Source: Actinomycetota bacterium
GTDB taxonomy: Bacteria; Actinomycetota; Humimicrobiia; Humimicrobiales; Humimicrobiaceae
DNA length: 8,122 nucleotides
NCBI GenBank assembly: GCA_023475715.1
Contig: JAMCVO010000760.1
Span: 1 to 8,122, forward strand
Direction of reading: 5' to 3'
A program made the translations under genes and the position numbers. Under the pieces are notes generated by a model. That model did no database searches, was not told the origin of the DNA, and saw nothing but the letters and a program-made list of their open reading frames with translations. Below, in pieces: positions 1 through 6,582 of the stretch; within the stretch, counting starts at the first letter, position 1; every line of letters starts with the position of its first letter.

Positions 1-506
1 AGACTAGGAAAGATGGTTTTGAAAAATTTCCTAGTGAGTACAGAAGATATCTTTACTTTGACTTGGGATCTAACTTTAAACCACTTGAATTACAAGCAGC
101 CATGGGGAGAGTTCAACTTAAAAGATTACAGGAGTTTAAAAATAAAAGGAGAAGAAATTTTTCTGTCTTAAGAAAAATACTAGAATCATTTAGCCAAAGT
201 GCCCTCTTGCCTTTTTCTCATCCAAAAGCAGATCCATGCTGGTATACTTTTCCTATTACCCTCACAAACGGAGTTTCCAGAAAAAAAGTCCTAGATTACT
301 TAGATAAAGCTGGAATTGAATGGAGACCAATTTTAGCTGGAAATATTGCAAGACAACCAGCATACAAAAACCGCATTATTTTAAGGGATACTACTCCAAA
401 TGCTGACCAATTAATAAGTGATAGTTTTTGGGTTTCAGTCCACCCACGGCATTCTACAGACACCATGAAATATGTTGGGCAAACAATAATTGATGCAATC
501 TCCTAA
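1..506 (+). CDS. DegT/DnrJ/EryC1 family PLP-dependent sugar enzyme, RfbH/ColD-like, C-terminal part (5' partial)
   Basis: The reading frame is open from base 3 to the TAA at 504-506 with no stop, so the gene enters from outside the window; the TTG at 63 is only an internal codon. The visible 167 or so residues match the C-terminal half of the fold-type I aminotransferase/dehydratase superfamily that acts on nucleotide-linked keto-sugars. Telling segments are GSNFKPLELQAAMGRVQL (the subunit-interface segment seen in RfbH as GYNLK..DMQAA), GIEWRPILAGNIARQPAYKN and the late FWVSVHP. The GN..RQPAY motif resembles RfbH (CDP-4-keto-6-deoxyglucose 3-dehydrase) and ColD more than plain amino-sugar aminotransferases, so a 3-deoxysugar step is my inference. 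The active-site Lys or His and any Fe-S cysteines lie upstream and cannot be checked. The next gene follows after 6 bases, probably in the same operon. Family is secure; exact substrate is not. Confidence 0.88.
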   Translation, partial: TRKDGFEKFPSEYRRYLYFDLGSNFKPLELQAAMGRVQLKRLQEFKNKRRRNFSVLRKILESFSQSALLPFSHPKADPCWYTFPITLTNGVSRKKVLDYLDKAGIEWRPILAGNIARQPAYKNRIILRDTTPNADQLISDSFWVSVHPRHSTDTMKYVGQTIIDAIS

Positions 507-512
507 ATTAAG

Positions 513-1439
513 ATGTCCAATACTTCCCCAAAGATATTAGTTCTAGGAGCAACAGGACTAGTTGGATCCCGCTTTTTAGATCTTTACAAGGAAGAATACG
601 ACATAACTACAATTGGCAGAAGTAGCTGTGACATAATTTTCAATATATTAGATTTTACTAAACTTTATGATCTTCTTATTAATTCTTCATTTGATTTCAT
701 AATCAATTACGCTGCCTATACTAATGTTGATGGTGCTGAAAACGAAAAAAATAATAAAGAGGGAGAAGTCTATAAATTAAACGTTCTACTTCCCTACTAC
801 CTAGCAAAAGCTTGCTCAAAGAAAAACAAAAATCTCTATCATATATCCACCGATTATGTATTTGATGGCCAGAATGAAGATAAACCATATACTGAAGACT
901 ATTTACCTCAACCTGTTGATTCATGGTACTGCAAAACTAAATACGAAGGAGAAGTAAAAATAGCAGAGGGATTTAATGGGAAAAATTTGTATTCTATTGT
1001 CCGCATTTCATATCCTTTTAGCGGATTATATAGCCGTAAATTTGATATCGCGAGGATTGTCGTAGATAGGCTGCAAAAAGGAGAAGAATACGCAGGAGTC
1101 ACAAATCAAAAGATAAAACCTACCCATACAGATACAATAGCATCTGCCATCCAATTACTAATCAAAGATAAAAGTTCTGGTATTTACCATGTGGCCGGAC
1201 AGTATACAGATGGTTTTATTACTCCTTTTGAATTTGCAAAAAAGATTACCGAAACATTTAATTTAGATTCCTCTCTTATTAAACCTGTCAGTTTTGAAAG
1301 TTTTTCCAAAACAAGAGTTGCAAAGAGGCCACAACATACTTGGATAGATACTGGAAAAATTGAAAAAATAGGGCTAAAACTACCTCCTTTAGAACAAGTT
1401 TTAAGAGACTTTAAAAAACAACTTCTCTTATCTAATTAA
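513..1439 (+). CDS. dTDP-4-dehydrorhamnose reductase-like NAD(P)-dependent sugar reductase
   Basis: This 308-residue protein is an extended short-chain dehydrogenase of the RmlD substrate-binding family, which reduces the 4-keto group of a nucleotide-linked 6-deoxysugar in the cytoplasm. The N terminus carries the Rossmann dinucleotide motif GATGLVG (G12, G15, G18). NYAAYTNVDGAE (65-76) is the usual RmlD segment; STDYVFDG (112-119) holds the catalytic Ser/Thr region, and Y139 with K143 forms the YxxxK pair. KRPQHTWID near residue 279 matches the family's substrate-binding end, and the length is normal. The ATG at 513 is the only start before the GATG motif; it lies two codons after the preceding gene's TAA, in the same frame, with no clear Shine-Dalgarno, so translation is probably coupled. 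Its neighbour is an RfbH/ColD-like enzyme, suggesting a deoxysugar pathway, though the product need not be rhamnose. Its 3' end overlaps the convergent gene by 12 bases. Confidence 0.88.
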   Translation: MSNTSPKILVLGATGLVGSRFLDLYKEEYDITTIGRSSCDIIFNILDFTKLYDLLINSSFDFIINYAAYTNVDGAENEKNNKEGEVYKLNVLLPYYLAKACSKKNKNLYHISTDYVFDGQNEDKPYTEDYLPQPVDSWYCKTKYEGEVKIAEGFNGKNLYSIVRISYPFSGLYSRKFDIARIVVDRLQKGEEYAGVTNQKIKPTHTDTIASAIQLLIKDKSSGIYHVAGQYTDGFITPFEFAKKITETFNLDSSLIKPVSFESFSKTRVAKRPQHTWIDTGKIEKIGLKLPPLEQVLRDFKKQLLLSN

Positions 1440-2162
1440 AAAATCTACTCTCTGAAAATTTAATTTATGTAAAACAAACTGCAATAACAGGTAAATATTT
1501 TCTAAACCATGATGAATTGATTTGCTTAAATTTGGGGATATTGCTTCAGGATTATATGCTTTTGCTACTGGCACCTCCGCAACTTTAAAGCCGAAGTAAA
1601 CAGACTGAATAATTAGTTGCGGGTCAAAGATATAACCACTTCCGTTTTTTTGATAAGGAATTGTTTCAAGCAACTTTCTGGTATAACCCCTGTATCCTGT
1701 ATTTACCTCTGTTAATTTAATACCCAAGATTAGATTAAAAAACATAGTAATCATCTTAATTGATATTGCTTTATAAAAAGGGGTCTCTTTGTCGCCACCA
1801 GCAAGAAATCTAGAACCCAAAATCAAATCCCCCCGCTTATTTTTTAATGCATTTATAAAAAGGGGTAAATCTTTTGGATCATATTGGCCATCAGGGTGAA
1901 GCATAACAACAAAATCAGCATCAGTTTTTAAAATATTTCCATACATAGTTTTTTGATTTACACCATAACCCATATTTTTAGGATGAACTATCGTCTTTAT
2001 TTTCAACTTCTTAGCCAGCTTTACTGTTTGATCTTTCGATCCATCATCAACCAATAAAACAAAATCTGCGCCAAAAGAGCGCAACCCCTTATATACTTTC
2101 TCTAAAGTCCTCTCTGCATTGAAAGCCGGCATAACTATAGCTACTTTTTCCTTTTTCTTCAT
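1428..2162 (-). CDS. Family 2 glycosyltransferase, DPM1/polyprenyl-phosphate-sugar synthase-like
   Basis: The 244-residue protein has the GT-A fold signature of GT2 enzymes. VAIVMPAFNAERTL opens the fold; DDGS (39-42) binds the nucleotide; HPDGQYDP (89-96) is the metal-binding DxD-equivalent loop in the form common in dolichyl-phosphate-mannose/glucose synthase-like proteins; GSRF (116-119) and NTGYRGY (154-160) are further subfamily marks. No transmembrane segment follows, so it looks like the short soluble DPM1 type. Such enzymes move a sugar from a nucleotide to polyprenyl phosphate on the cytoplasmic face, giving the donor used by GT-C transferases. It is the last gene of the minus-strand operon. 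Its ATG (2162-2160) starts 5 bases after the stop of the 530-residue membrane protein and has no Shine-Dalgarno, so translational coupling is likely. Sugar and acceptor are not determined; a direct glycan-chain transferase remains possible. Confidence 0.88.
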   Translation of the reverse strand: MKKKEKVAIVMPAFNAERTLEKVYKGLRSFGADFVLLVDDGSKDQTVKLAKKLKIKTIVHPKNMGYGVNQKTMYGNILKTDADFVVMLHPDGQYDPKDLPLFINALKNKRGDLILGSRFLAGGDKETPFYKAISIKMITMFFNLILGIKLTEVNTGYRGYTRKLLETIPYQKNGSGYIFDPQLIIQSVYFGFKVAEVPVAKAYNPEAISPNLSKSIHHGLENIYLLLQFVLHKLNFQRVDFLIR

Positions 2163-2167
2163 AAGAG

Positions 2168-2378
2168 TTAATCTAGCTTACAATTTACTTCAGTTCTAAG
2201 CAATTTCCTTTCCTGTTCTGTGACATCTACAAAAGAATCTTCATAAATCCTCCAGGCATAAAGGTGGGAAAGAGGTATTTTTTCTCTCTGTAGTATTGCG
2301 CCAAAACGGGCAGGTCCATAGACACGGAAATCCGGACGATAAACATTATCCTCACATAGAAGTTTTTTAACTAATTCC
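2168..2378 (-). repeat. Direct repeat A, copy 1 (211 bp, identical to 3766-3976)
   Basis: I compared this stretch base by base with 3766-3976 (offset 1598) and found no mismatch or gap. It encodes the last 69 residues and the stop of the 530-residue membrane protein. Identity starts exactly at the stop codon. At the other end it gives way to 5 mismatches in 13 bases (2379-2391), then one mismatch in 49 bases (2392-2440), then clear divergence. Confidence 0.97.
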
Positions 2379-3760
2379 ATGTCTTCTGTGATTATTGGCA
2401 AATCCTCTGCTATATTAATTCCTCTTTTTAAACCTAGGGGGATCGCGTGGGTAGCAGCTAATTCTGAACCTAAACTCTTAGCGCCTATTATCATGATTAT
2501 ACTCTGTTCCTCTTTAGGGATCATTCTATCAGCATCATTCCAAAATAGATTATGTATTAAGGCAGATCTATATATAAGCTCTTGATTTAAAATTCTATTT
2601 GCAGTCCAAATATTAAATAGTATTATTACTACTAATAAAAAGATAGCATTAGCAATTTTTAACCTTGATAATATATAACCCAGTAGCGCAATAAGCCCTA
2701 CTGAAGATATAGCTAGATAACGACCTGTCACTCCAGGCAGCAACCCACCTACATACCACTGTATCAATAACCAGGTTGGAAAAAAAGATACTACTATCCA
2801 GCTACTAAAAAATAACAAAATTTTATAAGCGTTATCTTTTCTTCGTAAGAATCTTATTACAAAAACAATTATTATTGTTAGAAATATATACCCTGCTATA
2901 GGCGGTGCACTAGAATAATACAGTAACATAGACATATGACCGAATTCACGCAAAGAAATAAACCAACCGATTAATAGATTCCCAAGTGAGGAAGTAAAAT
3001 TATTTAATACAGATGATTGATGAACGACAATATAGTTTAGACCGTTAATTATATTGCTCGGATGACCTGATCTAAATTGTTCACGAGCATCTCCTATTAC
3101 TAAATATACTGCTAATAATAAAACAACTAATACAACACTTCTTGTTATAGAAACAATAAGCTGGTTTTTGGAAATATTCTGGATTAAACTAAGACAGTCC
3201 CAAAATATTCCCAGGGCTACCATCGAGATGCTTCGTCCGGGATCTCCCAAAAAGGCCATTAAAAAAAATGTAATAGAAATTAAGTATTTTTTTAAAGAGT
3301 TTTCCCTATTTGAAATAACCCAAAAATATAGACCTATACACATAAGAGGTATTAACATAGCTGGAGGTTGGGCATAAAGAGCAAGATAAGCTTCTAGACC
3401 TATCGTAGATGAAGCAAATATTAAACTGGAATAGACAGCTGCTTTTTTAGATTTAGTGATTCCCCAAACCAATAAACCTACAACAAAAGCTCCAATTACT
3501 TTGCATATATATCCAAAAAAATACCAATAAAAAGGGTTAAACTTAAAAAAAGGAGCTAGTAATACTTCTTGATATGTTGTAATAGGATGGTCTCTAAAAG
3601 CTAGCGTCTGAAAAACTACATCTTTTAAATCAGGCTGGATGGCAAACCAAAGCTGATACCAATCTTCACCTTTTAAATCCATAGCAAATGACCGGTAATG
3701 CGTAGCTAAAGATAATAGTAATATCAAAATTACAAATACTAATGTTTTTCCCTTTTTCAC
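2168..3760 (-). CDS. Polytopic membrane protein, putative GT-C glycosyltransferase (stand-alone copy)
   Basis: The product has 530 residues. It begins with positively charged MKKGK and a first membrane helix (about 7-25), then a loop with GEDWY (31-35), then about eleven more hydrophobic segments (about 77-101, 105-126, 132-150, 159-171, 178-193, 204-222, 253-270, 286-305, 313-333, 347-365, 369-387), ending in a hydrophilic tail of about 140 residues. An acidic pair just after the first helix on the outer face, a many-helix core and a soluble C terminus are the layout of GT-C transferases (GT39/GT83-like) that use lipid-linked sugars; that function is inference, as I recognise no exact family. 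The start is GTG (3760-3758), 5 bases after the previous stop, with no good Shine-Dalgarno; the next ATG-like options would remove helix 1. It is a tandem paralogue of the C-terminal module of the 938-residue protein upstream, and their last 69 residues are identical. Confidence 0.8.
   Translation of the reverse strand: MKKGKTLVFVILILLLSLATHYRSFAMDLKGEDWYQLWFAIQPDLKDVVFQTLAFRDHPITTYQEVLLAPFFKFNPFYWYFFGYICKVIGAFVVGLLVWGITKSKKAAVYSSLIFASSTIGLEAYLALYAQPPAMLIPLMCIGLYFWVISNRENSLKKYLISITFFLMAFLGDPGRSISMVALGIFWDCLSLIQNISKNQLIVSITRSVVLVVLLLAVYLVIGDAREQFRSGHPSNIINGLNYIVVHQSSVLNNFTSSLGNLLIGWFISLREFGHMSMLLYYSSAPPIAGYIFLTIIIVFVIRFLRRKDNAYKILLFFSSWIVVSFFPTWLLIQWYVGGLLPGVTGRYLAISSVGLIALLGYILSRLKIANAIFLLVVIILFNIWTANRILNQELIYRSALIHNLFWNDADRMIPKEEQSIIMIIGAKSLGSELAATHAIPLGLKRGINIAEDLPIITEDMELVKKLLCEDNVYRPDFRVYGPARFGAILQREKIPLSHLYAWRIYEDSFVDVTEQERKLLRTEVNCKLD
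3383..3578 (-). repeat. Direct repeat B, copy 1 (196 bp, 194 identical to 4987-5182)
   Basis: This block matches 4987-5182 at offset 1604 with only two differences (3483, Val/Ala; 3503, silent). It encodes residues about 61-126 of the 530-residue protein: the end of the first outer loop and membrane helices 2 and 3. A further identical 45-base block, 3609-3653, follows after about 30 diverged bases. Confidence 0.95.
3609..3653 (-). repeat. Direct repeat C, copy 1 (45 bp, identical to 5213-5257)
   Basis: This encodes the first-loop segment LWFAIQPDLKDVVFQ just after the GEDWY motif. It is separated from repeat B by about 30 bases with many differences, so the near-identity at this end is patchy. 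Confidence 0.9.
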
Positions 3761-3765
3761 AATCT

Positions 3766-3976
3766 TTAATCTAGCTTACAATTTACTTCAGTTCTAAGCA
3801 ATTTCCTTTCCTGTTCTGTGACATCTACAAAAGAATCTTCATAAATCCTCCAGGCATAAAGGTGGGAAAGAGGTATTTTTTCTCTCTGTAGTATTGCGCC
3901 AAAACGGGCAGGTCCATAGACACGGAAATCCGGACGATAAACATTATCCTCACATAGAAGTTTTTTAACTAATTCC
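3766..3976 (-). repeat. Direct repeat A, copy 2 (211 bp, identical to 2168-2378)
   Basis: This encodes residues 870-938 and the stop of the GT4/membrane fusion. All bases, including synonymous positions, equal copy 1, although the central parts of the two genes are well diverged. In both copies the repeat ends at the stop codon and the next gene starts 5 bases later. Confidence 0.97.
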
Positions 3977-6582
3977 CTGTCACCCGTGGTTATTGGCAAA
4001 TCCTCTGTTATATTAATTCCTCTTTTTAAACCTAGGGGAATAGAATAAGTGGAGGCTAACTCTGAACCTAAATGAGTACCTCCTGTAAACAAAATAATGG
4101 TATCCTTCTGCCCCCTTGGAACAGTCCTTTCAACCTTATCCCAAAATACATTATGAACTAAAGCGGACCTATGGTACCAATCCTGATTTAAGATTCTATT
4201 GGCAGTTGAGATGTTAAACAGTAAAATAATTATAAGCAATATTATTGCATACCTCGCCTTCACCTTTGATAATCCGTAACCTAGTAGTGCAACAAATCCT
4301 ACTGAGGATATAGTAAGGTAACGGCCGGTTGTACCAGGAAGTGAGCCTCCTATATACCATTGCAACAAAATCCAGGTTGGAAAAAAAGAAACAATAATCC
4401 ATGCTACAAAAAAAAATGATATTCTATAAAACTTATTATCTTTATTAAGCAAAAATTTCCCTATCAGCAATACGGCTAAAATTAAAAATAAGTATCCTGA
4501 GACGAGTGGTATTTGGTGGGGATATGACATTGAGGTTGTATTATCTGATTCATATATTGGTATAAACCATCCAATCAATAAATTACCTATGGCAGTTACA
4601 AAATTATTTAATGCCAATAAAGGTTGACTTGCTATATAACTTAAACCACCAACTAAAGTAGAAGGATGACCATTCTGAAACTGCTTAACCCCAATACCTA
4701 CTGACCAATATAATAACGCTAATATAATGATTAGTGCTAGGTTTCGTGCCACTACACGAACATAGTTTGCTTTAGAACTATCATTAATAATTTTAAGAAA
4801 ATCCCAAAATACCCCTAAAGCAATCATGGATATTCCACGGCCAGGATCGCCTAAGAATGCCAGTGCATAAAAAACAACAGAGATAAGGTATTTTTTTATG
4901 GAGTTATCTCTTTCCGAAATAACCCAAAAATATAACCCCAAACATATTGGGATAAGGAGAATAGCAGGTGCTTGTACAGTTACCATAAGATAAGCTTCTA
5001 GACCTATCGTAGATGAAGCAAATATTAAACTGGAATAGACAGCTGCTTTTTTAGATTTAGTGATTCCCCAAACCAATAAACCTACAGCAAAAGCTCCAAT
5101 TACTTTACATATATATCCAAAAAAATACCAATAAAAAGGGTTAAACTTAAAAAAAGGAGCTAGTAATACTTCTTGATATGTTAATACTGGATGATCCCTA
5201 AAAAGTATTGTTTGAAAAACTACATCTTTTAAATCAGGCTGGATGGCAAACCAAAGCGCATACCAGTCTTCACCTCTTAAATCAAAACCAAGACCCTCAT
5301 GAAAAGTAGTCAATGAAATCAGTATTATTAAAGCTACAAGCAATAAAATAAAAGGCTTTCTTATACTATGCGTGCTCACCTTTAAACCCTCAATCCTGCT
5401 CAAAAGATCAGTAGTCCTAACATCCCAAGACCAGCTCCGGCGAATCATTGCCAAAGCTTCCTTACCTACCTTATTTACATATACAGAATCACTTAGGAAT
5501 CTTATCACTGCATTTGCAAATCCTCGCAGATCTCCAATTTTTACTTCCACCATTCCTTCAGGATAGTAGGACTCATAAGACTTTAAATCAAAACCAACAG
5601 CAGGTAATCCAAAAGCCATCGCTTCTGCAGCAGCCATGCCCCCCGAATCAAAAAAAGCAGGATGTACTACCAATTTGCTTTGGGTAAAGATAGCATATTT
5701 CTCTGGACCGTCATAAACATAACCAAAAAGTTTAATATTTTCTTCCAACCCTAATTTCTTAATTTTAGATAAAACATCAGACATTAATGGACCATCACCA
5801 ATCATAGCCAGTTTAGCTTTTGGCTTCTTATCTACTACTAACTTCCAAATATCTACTAATTCCAGTACTCCTTTTTGTGGATGGAAGCGGCCCTGAAAAA
5901 CAGCATCATAAATCTTTGGTAATTTTTTTGTTTTATCTTGCCACTGATTAATTAGTTCCAAGTCTACAGCACCAAGCATTACTTGCACGCGATTTTCTGA
6001 TACCAACTTTGGGAATATTTTTTTCTCTTCCTCGTTATTTACTAAAACTAGATCTGCATATTTTGCTATAAAAGGCTTAATGAAAAATTGAACTAACCAG
6101 TAGAAAAAACTACTTATTCTATATTTTTTTTCCCTATCCCCTTCTGAAAACCCAGTCCATGGGTTAGGTGCAGTTTGATACCAAGCAGCTACCCAGGTAA
6201 TTTTTGGATATCGGAGTTTTAGAATTAAGGCTGGTAGTGAATCCATCCAAAATTCTGAGGCAGAGTAAACAACTACTCTGTCAGCCGAAGCATTAATTCT
6301 TGCAGCTTCAATAATTGAGCGTATAATCCTGGAGATATAACACAAAATAAATCCAAGCTTACACCAAATTCCCATTTTTAGGATATTAAATTTTAACTTG
6401 TCAGTTTCCTTGAGATTTTGGCGCTGACACATCTCTAAACCTTCTTCCCAAAGGTATATATTTACCGGATACTTTTTACTAAACCGCCTTGCTAACTCAA
6501 TAAAGATTCTGTCGCTTCCGGACAAGCCGTCTCCTAATGCTGCCATTGACCAAAAATAAAATTTTAATTTTTCTTTGTTCAT
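3766..6582 (-). CDS. Fusion protein: GT4 glycosyltransferase plus GT-C-like polytopic membrane module
   Basis: This 938-residue protein has two parts. Residues 1 to about 400 are a GT-B fold, family 4 glycosyltransferase: a glycine-rich N-terminal loop (GDGLSGSDR, 17-25), FQGRFHPQKG (229-238) at the start of the second Rossmann half, IGDGP (261-265), and the sugar-nucleotide site FDSGGMAAAEAMAFGLP (311-327). The first Glu of the usual EX7E pair appears as Asp (D312), with E320 kept. From about 409 the chain becomes a polytopic membrane module: helix 1 about 410-428, then GEDWY (437-441), about eleven further hydrophobic segments and a hydrophilic tail. This half is a paralogue of the next gene. 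The GT4 half should sit in the cytoplasm and the acidic loop outside. ATG 6582-6580 overlaps the preceding TGA as ATGA, so expression is coupled. An in-frame GTG at codon 402 could start the module separately. Sugar and acceptor are unknown. Confidence 0.85.
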   Translation of the reverse strand: MNKEKLKFYFWSMAALGDGLSGSDRIFIELARRFSKKYPVNIYLWEEGLEMCQRQNLKETDKLKFNILKMGIWCKLGFILCYISRIIRSIIEAARINASADRVVVYSASEFWMDSLPALILKLRYPKITWVAAWYQTAPNPWTGFSEGDREKKYRISSFFYWLVQFFIKPFIAKYADLVLVNNEEEKKIFPKLVSENRVQVMLGAVDLELINQWQDKTKKLPKIYDAVFQGRFHPQKGVLELVDIWKLVVDKKPKAKLAMIGDGPLMSDVLSKIKKLGLEENIKLFGYVYDGPEKYAIFTQSKLVVHPAFFDSGGMAAAEAMAFGLPAVGFDLKSYESYYPEGMVEVKIGDLRGFANAVIRFLSDSVYVNKVGKEALAMIRRSWSWDVRTTDLLSRIEGLKVSTHSIRKPFILLLVALIILISLTTFHEGLGFDLRGEDWYALWFAIQPDLKDVVFQTILFRDHPVLTYQEVLLAPFFKFNPFYWYFFGYICKVIGAFAVGLLVWGITKSKKAAVYSSLIFASSTIGLEAYLMVTVQAPAILLIPICLGLYFWVISERDNSIKKYLISVVFYALAFLGDPGRGISMIALGVFWDFLKIINDSSKANYVRVVARNLALIIILALLYWSVGIGVKQFQNGHPSTLVGGLSYIASQPLLALNNFVTAIGNLLIGWFIPIYESDNTTSMSYPHQIPLVSGYLFLILAVLLIGKFLLNKDNKFYRISFFFVAWIIVSFFPTWILLQWYIGGSLPGTTGRYLTISSVGFVALLGYGLSKVKARYAIILLIIILLFNISTANRILNQDWYHRSALVHNVFWDKVERTVPRGQKDTIILFTGGTHLGSELASTYSIPLGLKRGINITEDLPITTGDRELVKKLLCEDNVYRPDFRVYGPARFGAILQREKIPLSHLYAWRIYEDSFVDVTEQERKLLRTEVNCKLD
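4987..5182 (-). repeat. Direct repeat B, copy 2 (194 of 196 bases identical to 3383-3578)
   Basis: This is the matching block within the membrane module of the 938-residue fusion, covering the loop after GEDWY and the following two helices. Identity stops sharply at 4986 on one side and 5183 on the other. Confidence 0.95.
5213..5257 (-). repeat. Direct repeat C, copy 2 (45 bp, identical to 3609-3653)
   Basis: This is the counterpart of 3609-3653 in the fusion gene, at the same offset (1604) as repeat B. It lies in the first extracytoplasmic loop of the membrane module. Confidence 0.9.
5377..5391 (-). promoter_or_regulatory. Possible internal ribosome binding site and GTG start at the GT4/membrane-module junction
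   Basis: On the minus strand GAGGG (5391-5387) is followed after 7 bases by an in-frame GTG (5379-5377), codon 402 of the 938-residue fusion. A product from here would be 537 residues, close to the 530 of the neighbouring stand-alone copy, which also starts with GTG. It may be a leftover of a once separate gene or an active internal start; the sequence alone cannot tell. Confidence 0.4.

Noticed and set aside
63..65. TTG as the start of the first + strand gene.
   Set aside because: The frame is open to the window edge and the residues before it (RRYLYFDL) continue the family homology, so the gene is partial, not short.
1437..1500. Intrinsic terminator after the reductase gene.
   Set aside because: The area is AT-rich with short A and T runs, but I found no stable GC-containing hairpin followed by a U-run.
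2168..3976. Direct repeats as signs of an insertion sequence or transposon.
   Set aside because: The repeats lie entirely inside homologous coding regions in matching frame; there is no transposase, terminal inverted repeat or target duplication.
5372..5687. Short + strand open frames opposite the GT4 fusion.
   Set aside because: They overlap strong minus-strand domains, show no recognisable motif and look like antisense shadows, as do the other short frames opposite or within the large genes.
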